This document shows positions 54,810 to 63,634 of a stretch of DNA of 64,000 nucleotides, one piece after another. The notes under the pieces are model-generated. The model was not told the DNA's origin and ran no database searches. It worked only from the letters and a program-made list of their open reading frames with translations. The DNA is from Puniceibacterium confluentis (GTDB lineage Bacteria; Pseudomonadota; Alphaproteobacteria; Rhodobacterales; Rhodobacteraceae), in contig NZ_VOJI01000012.1 of NCBI RefSeq assembly GCF_007923445.1, forward strand, positions 62,001 through 126,000. The letters run 5' to 3'. A program made the translations under genes and the position numbers. Position 1 is the stretch's first letter. The number at the start of each line of letters is the position of its first letter.

Positions 54810-56360
54810 ATGACTGACACAACTGAAACCGGCAGGTTATCTGCCGGCCTTGGGCGGGTGGACAAGCCCCTGTTCGCCATCACGGGAGGCTTCATCGCGC
54901 TGTTCTGCGCGCTGGCGCTCTTCGACATCGACCTGCTGTCACGTATGGTCGACTGGGGCTTCAACATCTCGGCCAAGTACTTCGGCCTCTACTGGCAGGT
55001 GCTGCTGCTGGCCACCTTCGTGATCGGGCTGGTGCTTTGCGTCCTGCCCGGCGCCGGGACCCGCATGGGCAACCTCGCCACACCGGAATTCACGATGTTC
55101 CAGTGGGGCTCGATGATCATGTGCACGCTTCTGGCGGGCGGCGGCGTCTTCTGGGCCGCCGGCGAGCCGATCGCGCATTACCTCTCGACCCCGCCGCTGT
55201 TTGGCGATCTGAGCGCCGACCCGCAGGCGCAGGCCCATGCCGCGCTGGCGCAGAGCTTCCTGCACTGGGGCTTTCTGGCCTGGGCCATCCTCGGCTCGCT
55301 GACCACGGTGATGCTGATGCATTACCACTATGACAAGGGCCTGCCGCTGGCACCACGCACGCTGCTCTATCCGGTGTTCGGCGACCGGGCGATCCATGGC
55401 CCCATCGGGCTGATCGCGGATGCCTCGTGCATCATCGCGGTGGTCGCGGGCACCGTTGGCCCGATCGGCTTCCTGGGCCTGCAGATGTCCTATGGCCTCA
55501 ACGCGCTCTTCGGCATCCCCGACACCTTCGCCACACAGACCGTGGTGATCCTCGCGCTGGCGAGCCTCTACACCGTCTCGGCCATTTCCGGTCTGTCCAA
55601 GGGCATCCAGATGCTGTCCAAGATCAACGTGATCCTGGCCTTCGTGCTGCTGGCCTTCATGCTCGTCGCCGGTCCGACCTTCTTCATCTTCGACGGCTTT
55701 GCCGGTGGCATGGGCCTCTACCTGTCGAACTTCTTCGACATGGCGCTTTACCGTGGCGAGTCGGGCCTCTTCGGCGAGCCGGGCTGGCTGGGCTGGTGGA
55801 CCGTGTTCTTCTGGGGCTGGTTCATGGGCTACGGGCCGCTGATGGCGATCTTCATCGCACGCGTCAGCCGGGGCCGTTCGATCCGCTCGATCATCCTGAT
55901 GCTGTCGATCGTGGCGCCCATCGTGACCAACTTCTGGTTCACCATCATCGGCGGCACCGGCATCGCGCTGGAACAGATGACCCCCGGCGTGATCTCGGGT
56001 CCCTTCGAAGGCTTCAACCTGCCGGCCGGATTGCTGGCTACCACTCAGGCGCTGCCGATGGGCTTCCTGCTGTCACTGCTGTTCCTGGTGCTGACGATGA
56101 TCTTCGTGGCCACCACCAGCGACTCGATGAGCTATGTCATCGCGACCTCCATGTCCGACGACAACCCCTCGCCCGCGCTGCGCGCCTTCTGGGGGCTGGC
56201 AATGGGCGTCATGGCGCTGATCCTGATCTCGACCGGATCGGGAGGGATCGGCAAGCTCCAAAGCTTCATTGTGGTCACTGCCGTGCCGGTTTCTCTGGTA
56301 TTGCTGCCCTCGCTTTGGGACGCTCTGCGCATCACCTTGATGCTGGGCAAGAAGGCCTGA
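54810..56360 (+). CDS. BCCT family transporter
   Basis: Betaine/carnitine/choline transporter of 516 aa with about 12 helices. The family signature region MIMCTLLAGGGVFWAAGEPIAHY matches the aromatic/Gly-rich betaine site, with WWTVFFWGWFMGYGPLMAIFIA further on, where the Trp-box of helix 8 lies. It imports a quaternary ammonium or similar zwitterion, Na+- or H+-coupled. It sits inside the operon between the dipeptidase-like gene and the unknown gene, so it likely brings in the pathway substrate. Confidence 0.93.
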   Translation: MTDTTETGRLSAGLGRVDKPLFAITGGFIALFCALALFDIDLLSRMVDWGFNISAKYFGLYWQVLLLATFVIGLVLCVLPGAGTRMGNLATPEFTMFQWGSMIMCTLLAGGGVFWAAGEPIAHYLSTPPLFGDLSADPQAQAHAALAQSFLHWGFLAWAILGSLTTVMLMHYHYDKGLPLAPRTLLYPVFGDRAIHGPIGLIADASCIIAVVAGTVGPIGFLGLQMSYGLNALFGIPDTFATQTVVILALASLYTVSAISGLSKGIQMLSKINVILAFVLLAFMLVAGPTFFIFDGFAGGMGLYLSNFFDMALYRGESGLFGEPGWLGWWTVFFWGWFMGYGPLMAIFIARVSRGRSIRSIILMLSIVAPIVTNFWFTIIGGTGIALEQMTPGVISGPFEGFNLPAGLLATTQALPMGFLLSLLFLVLTMIFVATTSDSMSYVIATSMSDDNPSPALRAFWGLAMGVMALILISTGSGGIGKLQSFIVVTAVPVSLVLLPSLWDALRITLMLGKKA

Positions 56361-56427
56361 TCGCATGTCAAATGGCGCGGGCGGAACGACACCGCCCGCG
56401 CCATGACACCAAGACCGCGAGGATACC

Positions 56428-58107
56428 ATGAATTGCGCTTCCCTGACCCCAATGCCCGAGGCCGCCGCCTTCCGCCGTCCGCCATCGCAGGTGATGCGCC
56501 TGGCGCGGATGGGAAGCGCGCATCCGACACGTCTGTCCTTTCTGCGAAATCTGCTGCGCCGGGTGACCCGCGAAGGCTGGACGTTCGACCGCCCGGTCTG
56601 GGAGATTGACGACAAGGGCGTCGGACGCGCCGTCTATCGCGCCGCAGGGCCCGATCGCACCTACTGCCTGGTGGCTTTCGCCCATGACCTGCCTGACGAG
56701 ATGCGCTCGGACCGCGTGATCGCCACGGCCTGGGATGCGACCTTTACGCTTTTTGACGGTGAACCCACGACCGCTGACCTTGACCGCCTTCAGGCCAATG
56801 TGCCGTTGCAGGAGGCCGGCCGTATCAGCCCGCGCGAACTGTCGCTCAGCCGCGCCAACCGCTCGGTACGACTCTTCGCGCATGTCATCGAGCGGCTGGC
56901 CGAGGGCCTGCAGCCCGACGTCGCCGAGGTCGAGGCCGTCGGATACCTGATGCGGACCACGGCCGTCTACGGCTCGGGCAAGTTCGGTGCGGCCGACCGC
57001 GCGGCCATCGCCGACCGGCCGGAACTCAGCGCACCCTTCCAGGCAGAGATGCTCTCGGTTTGGCTGACGCGGCAATTCACCGTGGACATCGCCGAACATC
57101 TGGCCGCCGTTCGCGGTGGCGCAAAGGCGGTGCGCCTTGATCCCGCCATCAGGCAGGGACTGGGTGTCGGCAATTCCACCGGGCTCGGCATGGCGCCGTT
57201 CCTGGTGCGTCACCCGGTGTTGCTGAACAACTGGATGATGGCGCGCGAAGAAGCCATTGCACGCGTCCGATCGCAGGACACTGCGGATCCCCAGACCGTA
57301 GCGGGGTTCCGCGCGGCCCTCGTGGAAGCCCGGGAGAACGCCGAGCTTTGGCATTCGACCCACCCGATTCAGATCGAGAAGCTCGACGCGCTGCGCCATG
57401 ATCTTTCCCGTCTTGCCAACCGGATCGCGGACTGGCCCGAGACCGGTGCGAACAGGCCCTGGGACGCGCTCTGGCACTGGGGGGAGTCCGAGCTGTCGCT
57501 GGAAGGACAGGAAGCGCTGCTGGCACTGATGCTCGAGCCCCATGGCGATCTTGTCGACGGGCTGGCCGACTGCATGACGGCGGACGAAAGGGCCTCGTTC
57601 CGGCTCGATGGTGCGATGAAGGTGGCGGCGCTTTCCGCCAGCCTTGCAGAGCACTACGACTGGGCGCTGGCCACAGACTTCGACCGGCCGGAAAACTCCG
57701 CGCGGTTCTGGTATGTTTCCGAGGAAAAGCTGGAACCGCGGCTGGGCAACCGGTTCGAGGAGGACGGCGCCACGCTGGAGCAGCCGCTGTGCATCGCGCG
57801 GCTGGCGCGAGAACTGCATTCGGCGCTGGCCGACTGGCCGGATGATGCACCGCTGGCCGCGTTCCTGCTCGCCCGCCCCGAGCATCGCTTCATGGCGCGG
57901 CGAGCGCAGATCGTGCGCGGGCACCCCTATGCCGAGGTGCACGACAACCTGATCTCTGAAACGATGCTGCCCATCGACCTGATGCGCTGCAAGCTGGCGT
58001 TCTTCGGCGCCAGCCGCTTCGATCCCCGGTCCGACAAATGGGTGCGCATCAGCCTGTTTCAGGGGCTGCCCTATCCTTCCGACGTGACCCCAGGAGGCTG
58101 GACATGA
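56428..58107 (+). CDS. Conserved protein of unknown function in betaine-type operon
   Basis: Large 559-aa soluble protein with no signal peptide or membrane segment and no domain I can name. Notable stretches are RLSFLRNLLRRVTREGW, YGSGKFGAADRA, GLGVGNSTGLGMAPFLVRHP and LARPEHRFMARRAQ, with many acidic and Trp residues. The GNSTGLGMAPF stretch could form a nucleotide or substrate loop. The start has GAGGA 5 nt before the ATG. It overlaps the DUF3726 gene by 4 bp, so the two products are probably partners or made in fixed ratio. Confidence 0.85.
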   Translation: MNCASLTPMPEAAAFRRPPSQVMRLARMGSAHPTRLSFLRNLLRRVTREGWTFDRPVWEIDDKGVGRAVYRAAGPDRTYCLVAFAHDLPDEMRSDRVIATAWDATFTLFDGEPTTADLDRLQANVPLQEAGRISPRELSLSRANRSVRLFAHVIERLAEGLQPDVAEVEAVGYLMRTTAVYGSGKFGAADRAAIADRPELSAPFQAEMLSVWLTRQFTVDIAEHLAAVRGGAKAVRLDPAIRQGLGVGNSTGLGMAPFLVRHPVLLNNWMMAREEAIARVRSQDTADPQTVAGFRAALVEARENAELWHSTHPIQIEKLDALRHDLSRLANRIADWPETGANRPWDALWHWGESELSLEGQEALLALMLEPHGDLVDGLADCMTADERASFRLDGAMKVAALSASLAEHYDWALATDFDRPENSARFWYVSEEKLEPRLGNRFEEDGATLEQPLCIARLARELHSALADWPDDAPLAAFLLARPEHRFMARRAQIVRGHPYAEVHDNLISETMLPIDLMRCKLAFFGASRFDPRSDKWVRISLFQGLPYPSDVTPGGWT

Positions 58108-58838
58108 CCACTGCGCATCATCAGGACTTGGAACCCAACGACCCGACCCGGTCGGGCTCGCCGGTGCCCTCGGGCAACAGCGCGCGCCTGTCGCAGAACG
58201 AGATCGAGCAGCTGTGTCTCAAGGCCGCCCGAGGTGCCGGCATGAGCTGGGGGCTTGCCGAGGAGGCCGGCTATGCCGCGGCCTGGCTGGCGATGCGCGG
58301 GCTGGATGGACCCGGCGTCCTGTTGGCGCAACTCAGGGATGCGATGGACCGCGACTGGCACGAGATATGTCCCGTCGTTGCGCCGGGGCGCTTTCAGGCG
58401 GCGGACGGCGGCTGTCTCTGCCCCATCGCCCTTGGCTCGGCTCTGTGCGACCATGCGGGCCTGCCGGAAACGGCGATGGATGAAACCGCCCTGCGGATCG
58501 GTCCGGTCAGTCATCCCGTCCTGCTGCTGCCGTTCCTGGCTAACCTTGCCAGCGTGCAGGGCGGCTGCGTGCAACTCGACTGGCCTCGCGGCACCGTGCT
58601 GCTGACCGCGGAAGGCGGGGTTTCCAGCGCAGCCGGGATGCTCGCGACAGAGACCCGGCTGGACGCCGAGTTGTCCGTCCATGGCGCCGCTCCGGATGAC
58701 TCGATGCAGCCGGGCGCACCGCTTTTTGTGCCTTCGGCAACCCTGAGCGGCCTTAATGCCTTCGCGCTGCGCACCACGGTGCCGGCGTCCGAAGCCTCGC
58801 GCGCCGGTGCCGGCGCTGCGGTTGGTGACAACGACTGA
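58104..58838 (+). CDS. DUF3726 domain protein
   Basis: Protein of 244 aa beginning after a Thr/Ser-rich tail with LSQNEIEQLCLKAARGAGMS, then WGLAEEAGYAAAWLAMRGLDG, which I associate with DUF3726. No catalytic motif is recognised. ATGA overlap with the preceding unknown gene suggests a two-subunit enzyme. Function is unknown, but the genomic context (BCCT, aldehyde dehydrogenase, RidA) points to a catabolic role. Confidence 0.78.
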   Translation: MTTAHHQDLEPNDPTRSGSPVPSGNSARLSQNEIEQLCLKAARGAGMSWGLAEEAGYAAAWLAMRGLDGPGVLLAQLRDAMDRDWHEICPVVAPGRFQAADGGCLCPIALGSALCDHAGLPETAMDETALRIGPVSHPVLLLPFLANLASVQGGCVQLDWPRGTVLLTAEGGVSSAAGMLATETRLDAELSVHGAAPDDSMQPGAPLFVPSATLSGLNAFALRTTVPASEASRAGAGAAVGDND

Positions 58839-58856
58839 AAGAAGGAACGAACTCGT

Positions 58857-59210
58857 ATGACCCTCCAAAGATTGAATCCGGGAGCCCGCATGAGCGAGGC
58901 GGTCCGCATTGGCGACATTGTATTCCTGGCAGGGCAGATACCTGACGATCTGGCGGGCGATATCGCCGCACAGACCCGCGAGGTGTTGGACAACGTCGAT
59001 GCGGTGATGGCCGAACTGGGTGGCAGCAAGGCCGATATCGCTTCGATTCAGGTCTGGCTCAGCGATATGGCTGATTTTCAAGGCATGAACGCTGTCTGGG
59101 ATGCATGGGTCGATCCGGCCAACCCACCGGCTCGCGCCACCTGCGGCGTGGCTCTTGCGCGCCCGGGGATGCGCGTTGAAATGATCGCGGTCGCTCGCGC
59201 TCCGTATTAG
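58857..59210 (+). CDS. RidA family enamine/imine deaminase
   Basis: Protein of 117 aa of the RidA/YjgF/UK114 family (AVRIGDIVFLAGQIPDDLAG, PPARATCGVALARPGMRVEMIAV). The Arg in ARATCG that binds the substrate carboxylate and the Glu in VEM are conserved. It hydrolyses reactive enamines or imines to keto compounds. As the last gene of the operon it suggests that the pathway makes such an intermediate. SD AAGGA upstream. Confidence 0.92.
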   Translation: MTLQRLNPGARMSEAVRIGDIVFLAGQIPDDLAGDIAAQTREVLDNVDAVMAELGGSKADIASIQVWLSDMADFQGMNAVWDAWVDPANPPARATCGVALARPGMRVEMIAVARAPY

Positions 59211-59218
59211 GGCAGCAC

Positions 59219-59233
59219 CGGCCGGAGCGGCCG
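59219..59233 (+). terminator. Hairpin after ridA
   Basis: CGGCCG-gag-CGGCCG, 8 bp after the ridA stop. Short and without a U-run, so only terminator-like. A second C-run/G-run hairpin with a T-rich loop follows near 59271-59289. Confidence 0.35.
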
Positions 59234-59692
59234 CAGATGGAATCGGCGCCCTGACGGCAGGAATGGGAATCCCCCCATTTTTGCGGGGGCCCGGTCGTAG
59301 AATTTACGCGGCCATCTTCAGTTTCCGGGCGGGACTTTCTGGGCGGGTGTCATCAAGGCCTTGTCGCCAAAAGCGGCTGACTGATCAGAGGCCGGATACA
59401 TTTACGCAAGCCGGACGGTCACGAGCGAAAACCTTGCAATACCTGCCGAGAAAATTCCACTTCCGCAGCCCACCAAGTGCCGGCAGCCGCGGACGTCAGC
59501 CGAGCTCGATGCGAACGGCAGGTATGGGCCGGTCGCTCATTGCAGCCAAGATGAACTGCGCGACTATTCAAAGCCCGCCTTCTGCGCATGGCCGCGACGA
59601 TCCAACCCTGCAAAGCACTTGAAGACGTCCGAAAGGCTGCGACACCCGATGCCGGGTGTTTCCGAAACGCGACAGGCGCCTTCGCGCTGCCC
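59234..59692. other. Gap between ridA and L,D-transpeptidase gene
   Basis: About 460 bp with no convincing gene. Short frames run on both strands, including a 119-codon plus-strand one at 59263, but none has a ribosome site or recognisable content. Confidence 0.4.
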
Positions 59693-60385
59693 TCAGCTTT
59701 CGGTAACGGTGTCGGCGTTCGTCTTGGGGTAAAGAAATACCGTCGATTCCAGCGGGACGCGGTCATACAGGTGGCGGATATGGTCGTTGGTCAGACCGGC
59801 GCATCCGTTCGACACTGCGCGTCCGATTGTCGAGGGATCGTTGGTGCCGTGGATCCTCAGGAAGGTGTCGCCCCGTCCCTCCTGGAACAGATACAGGGCC
59901 CGCGCGCCCAGCGGATTGTTCGGGCCGCCCTCCATCCCGTCCTTGTGCTGTTCGTATTTTTCCGGCTCGCGCGCGATCATGTCCGGGGTCGGGGTCCAGG
60001 ACGGCCATTCCTTTTTCGCTCCGACGTAAAACCTGCCGGATTCATACAGACCTTCTCTTCCGACACGGATCTTGTACAGCCAGGCCTGCGCATCCGGCAT
60101 CGTCCAGTAAAGCTCGAAACGGTCGGGAACGACATGGATCTCGCCAGCCGGCACCCCGGCATCCAACGTCACGAGTCTGGGCTCCATCGGCAGAAGCCCG
60201 GCCTCTGGCGGTGCGACGCCCTGCTCATGGGCCGCCCCCTCTCCCACCATGCCCAGGGACAGCGCCGCCGCACCAAGGGTCAGGGCGTGGCGGCGTGTCA
60301 GCATCGGCGAAGCCATGCCCGGGATGCGCCGCAAGGGCAGTGCGCTCGATGTGGCGGCGGTGGCTCGGGGGGTCGGTCTGGACAT
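59693..60385 (-). CDS. L,D-transpeptidase (YkuD domain), exported
   Basis: Periplasmic cell-wall enzyme of 230 aa. The N-terminus holds a Tat-like signal (SPMLTRRHALTLGAAALSLG). The YkuD domain follows, with the catalytic HGTNDPSTIGRAVSNGC block (His and the active Cys) near the C-terminus. It makes 3-3 cross-links or attaches proteins to peptidoglycan. The start at 60385 has GGAG 7 nt upstream; a later ATG at the Tat motif is an alternative. Stands alone. Confidence 0.92.
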   Translation of the reverse strand: MSRPTPRATAATSSALPLRRIPGMASPMLTRRHALTLGAAALSLGMVGEGAAHEQGVAPPEAGLLPMEPRLVTLDAGVPAGEIHVVPDRFELYWTMPDAQAWLYKIRVGREGLYESGRFYVGAKKEWPSWTPTPDMIAREPEKYEQHKDGMEGGPNNPLGARALYLFQEGRGDTFLRIHGTNDPSTIGRAVSNGCAGLTNDHIRHLYDRVPLESTVFLYPKTNADTVTES

Positions 60386-60599
60386 CAAATGCTCCGTTCG
60401 TGATGGATGTATGGGACACAGTCCCAAGTGCCTTGAGTGAGCCTTGACAAGCTCTTTGCGGTTCCGTCGAACGGAAGGTCGGTCAAACAGGTTGTGATGT
60501 CCGCAACTTCGACTACGGGTTGGTCTGCTCGTGACGTGACCCGGCCCAAGCGCGATACGCCTTTCAGGCACGCGGACACCGCTCGTTACCAGTGCAACC

Positions 60600-61009
60600 A
60601 CGTGGGCCGGGAAATGGTTCCTTGTCCCGGCTTACAATACAATGTTTAGGTGCGCCTTCAAAGGCCTCTCGGGACACGGCGGACCGCATGATTGCGACAG
60701 GCAGCGCGGCGTATGATGCCCTGTAAGTGTTGAGTTCCAGCCAACGCGCCACCGCATCTTCCAGTGTGCGCAGGTAGTCTGGCCCGAGATTGTAGCCGGA
60801 GGCCAGTCCTCTCCCAGGGCCCCGAGAACCGCGCGGATGTTCCAGAGCTTGAACTCAATCGAACTGCTGTTGCGGTCGATCTGGATCTGAAGAACGCGAT
60901 TGTGCGCGACCGTGTCAGGGAACTGGTTCACAAAGTCCGCAGACCGCATCGCGAAGCAATCCGCGATGATCACGCCATTCTCTGCATCTGTCCACGGCCC
61001 GCTCGACAT
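60600..61009 (-). pseudogene. Frameshifted fragment of a gene for an N-terminal DNA-associated domain
   Basis: The first part reads PWTDAENGVIIADCFAMRSA and then FKLWNIRAVLGALGEDWPP; the continuation LRTLEDAVARWLELNTYRAS is in another frame after about 60780. The piece resembles the N-terminal domain seen in various restriction or HNH-type proteins, but the rest of any such gene is absent. It is a decayed fragment. Confidence 0.5.
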
Positions 61010-61061
61010 TCGGCCAGGCTGGGTCTTGCGGACAAAAGGCGGTTCCTGCTGACCTCTGACC

Positions 61062-61280
61062 GTGATTCAGGCTGATACCTGTGATGGAGCCCGACCTGGC
61101 ACGAGACCTGATGCCGGACGTGGAGTGGGTGATCTTGAACACTTCATCCCGGCTGTCCGCGCACCGAACGGGCGCAGACCGACCAACCTCCGCCTTGTCC
61201 GCGACGGGATTTTCTGGATCGTCGGGACCGGCGCGCCATGGCGTGCCCCGCCGGACGGGAGGAACGCGCGTTGGCGCATG
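61062..61280 (+). pseudogene. IS5-family transposase N-terminal remnant
   Basis: Reads LEHFIPAVRAPNGRRPTNLR with RDGIFWIVGTGAPWRAPPDG in one frame, typical of the N-terminal part of IS427-type transposases. The upstream few codons are in a different frame, and nothing matches after about 61260. Confidence 0.65.
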
Positions 61281-61471
61281 GGAAAGCAGGGCTGGCTGGG
61301 AACGCACACCCTTCGATATCTCGCGCAACGAACTGGCTGGTGCCGACGAACGGCGGCCCGGTTGGTACCTCATGCGGCTCAATCACTTTTCACGCGAACC
61401 GAAGGCGTGCGAACTGCCCCGCCGCTGGACGCCCACGTGTCGCTGACCGCCACGCGCTTTCAGGCCAGCTT

Positions 61472-61785
61472 TCACCGAGCGTCAATTGCTCCCCCCTGCC
61501 CCGCCCGCCCGGCCCACGGCAGCACCGCGACGCCGCAGAGGTCGAGGATCGACCGCATCATGGTCTCGTGCCGCAACACCAGCCGCAACACGCGGCTGAC
61601 ATGGCGGTCGGAGATGCCTTCCACTTTGGCGAGATCGGCGGTGGTGGTGATGTCGCCACGCTCCAGCCTGCGGCGCCTGTCCCGCGGGCGACCAAGCGCA
61701 CGCGGCAGGCGGGCATCCGGCGTTGTTGCAACACCGCGCCGGGCCCTGATGGAAATCCGTCTTGGCGACGTCGCGGGTTCCCGTT
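61472..61785 (-). pseudogene. Recombinase C-terminal remnant
   Basis: The minus-strand frame contains GDITTTADLAKVEGISDRHVSRVLRLV, the helix-turn-helix tail found in recombinase/resolvase C-termini of alphaproteobacterial mobile elements. The rest of the protein is missing. The BKACE gene starts right after, so this is the edge of a decayed mobile patch. Confidence 0.45.
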
Positions 61786-62619
61786 TCAGCCGGGCGTCGG
61801 CAGGTCCAGCAGCGCCCGGGCCTCGGCGATGGTCGCAGCGCGGCGCCCGTATCTTTCGATGATGCCGACACATTGCCGGACCAGCGCCGCATTCGACGGC
61901 GCAAGCGTATCCTTGTCGAGACGCATGTTGTCTTCCAGGCCGGTGCGGCAATGCCCGCCCAATTCGGCGCACCATTCGTTCAGCGTCGCCTGGTGGCGAC
62001 CGATTCCGGCGGCGCACCAGGTCGCCTTCGGCATCAGTCGCGTTGTGGTCCGCACCATGAACTCGAACGCCTCGCGGTCGACGGGCATGGCGTTCTGCAC
62101 CCCCATCACGAACTGAACGTGCGGCGCGGCCGGAAGGCGTCCGTCGGCCACCATCCGCGCCGCCTGGAAGATGTGGCTGAGATCGAAGGCTTCGATCTCC
62201 GGCTTTACACCCTGCGCGACCATCTCCTCGGCCAGCCAGTCGACGAGATCAGGGCTGTTCTCATAGACGCGGGTCGGGAAATTGTTCGATCCGACCGCAA
62301 GCGAGGCCATGTCGGGGCGCAGCGACAACATGCCGCCGCGTTCGCGGCCCGCCCCCGAGCGCCCGCCGGTCGAAAGCTGCACGATCATGCCGGGGCAATG
62401 CTGGCGCAGCCCTTCCAGCAGTCCGGAGAACTTCTCAGGGTCCGATGTCGGCGAGCCGTCGGCGTTGCGGACGTGGCAGTGCGCAATGGTCGCTCCTGCC
62501 TCGAATGCCTCCTGGGTCGACTCGATCTGTTCCGGGATCGTGATCGGAACTGCCGGATTGTTGGATTTCTGCGGCAATGAGCCCGTGATCGCGACGCAGA
62601 TGATTGCAGGGTCTGTCAT
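61786..62619 (-). CDS. Beta-keto acid cleavage enzyme (BKACE, DUF849)
   Basis: Zinc-dependent enzyme of 277 aa that exchanges acyl groups between a beta-keto acid and acetyl-CoA. The metal site His47 and His49 are in AGATIAHCHVRNADGSPT, and GLEDNMRLDKDT is the late conserved block. ATGA overlap with the upstream dioxygenase ties it to the hydroxyquinol pathway. Here it could act on 3-oxoadipate, giving succinyl-CoA and acetoacetate, an activity known in the family; the specificity is inferred from context. Confidence 0.88.
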   Translation of the reverse strand: MTDPAIICVAITGSLPQKSNNPAVPITIPEQIESTQEAFEAGATIAHCHVRNADGSPTSDPEKFSGLLEGLRQHCPGMIVQLSTGGRSGAGRERGGMLSLRPDMASLAVGSNNFPTRVYENSPDLVDWLAEEMVAQGVKPEIEAFDLSHIFQAARMVADGRLPAAPHVQFVMGVQNAMPVDREAFEFMVRTTTRLMPKATWCAAGIGRHQATLNEWCAELGGHCRTGLEDNMRLDKDTLAPSNAALVRQCVGIIERYGRRAATIAEARALLDLPTPG

Positions 62620-63476
62620 TTGCGTGTCGCTCCGCCCGCCGGGACCATCACGAAATCGAAGGGTGAGCGCCATTCGGTATCGCCCCGAACATGCTCGAAC
62701 GGTGCAATCAGCGTCTCTTTCACTCCAAAGACCGTGTCATCCGACAGGTACGAATCTTCGGCCACGAAGGTATGGGTCACGATCGTATCGTGGCCGGGTG
62801 CCGTCACCATGAAGTGCAGGTGGGCCGGACGAAACGGATGTCGTCCGAGCTTGCCCAGCATACGGCCGACCGGACCGTCGTCCGGGATCGGGTAGCTGAC
62901 CGGCTTGATGCCGACAAAGCTGTAGGTGCCGTCAGGGCCGGTGATGAAGCGGCCACGATTGTTCCACTTCGGTATCTTGCCCGGCTTCTGGACGTCATAA
63001 AAGCCGTCGGCATCGTCGGACCAGACGTCGACACATGCGCCCGTGATCGGCATTCCCTGCGTGTCGATCACGCGCCCTTCGAACAGGCAGCTTTCGCCCT
63101 TGCCGTCGAGATTGATCGAGGCGCCCATTTCGCGGATCGGCGCGTTGGCGACGTGGAAAGGGCCGAACACCGTATTTTCCGTCGCGCCATCCGGTCGGCG
63201 GTTGTTGATCGCGTCAGTCAGCATCGAAAGCCCCAGCACGTCGGACAGCAGGATGAATTCCTGTCGCTCATCGGTGCAGATCTGGCCGGTTCTGGTGAGG
63301 AAATCGATGGCGACATCCCATTCGTCCTGGCGCAATTCGACATCCTTGGCAAAGGCATGCAGGTGCCTGACCAGACTCGCCATGACCGTCCTGAGGCGCG
63401 GATTCGTGTCATCGCCCATTCGGGCATTCACGATTTCATCGGAATGTTCCTCGGAAAAATAGCTTTTGTCATTCAT
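62616..63476 (-). CDS. Hydroxyquinol 1,2-dioxygenase (intradiol)
   Basis: Non-haem iron(III) dioxygenase of 286 aa that cleaves 1,2,4-trihydroxybenzene to maleylacetate. The four iron ligands are visible as Tyr160 (DDADGFYDVQ), Tyr195 (PVSYPIPDDGP), His219 and His221 (RPAHLHF). An N-terminal dioxygenase helical domain (about residues 20-105) precedes the catalytic one. Catechol dioxygenase is an alternative, but the adjoining maleylacetate reductase supports hydroxyquinol. The start MNDKSYFSEEHSDEI at 63476 is chosen; the open frame upstream is not homologous. Confidence 0.9.
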   Translation of the reverse strand: MNDKSYFSEEHSDEIVNARMGDDTNPRLRTVMASLVRHLHAFAKDVELRQDEWDVAIDFLTRTGQICTDERQEFILLSDVLGLSMLTDAINNRRPDGATENTVFGPFHVANAPIREMGASINLDGKGESCLFEGRVIDTQGMPITGACVDVWSDDADGFYDVQKPGKIPKWNNRGRFITGPDGTYSFVGIKPVSYPIPDDGPVGRMLGKLGRHPFRPAHLHFMVTAPGHDTIVTHTFVAEDSYLSDDTVFGVKETLIAPFEHVRGDTEWRSPFDFVMVPAGGATRK

Positions 63477-63634
63477 GTCTAGGACATCCTCAGCGTTATT
63501 GGCAGGCAAGGTCACGCGCGCTACCCGGCGTGTCGGGTCAGGATCGGCAGAATACATCTTTGGTGGCGCGGGATCGAATGCAGTCGGTGTTGAAACCTTT
63601 GCCGTCCCGGGCAGATCTTCCGCATCACGCATTG

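Noticed and set aside
59263-59622. Plus-strand 119-codon frame
   Set aside because: No ribosome site, no motif, and random-like composition; regarded as noncoding.
61786-62673. Upstream start of the BKACE gene at 62673
   Set aside because: It would overlap the dioxygenase by 58 bp; the ATG at 62619 with ATGA coupling fits better.
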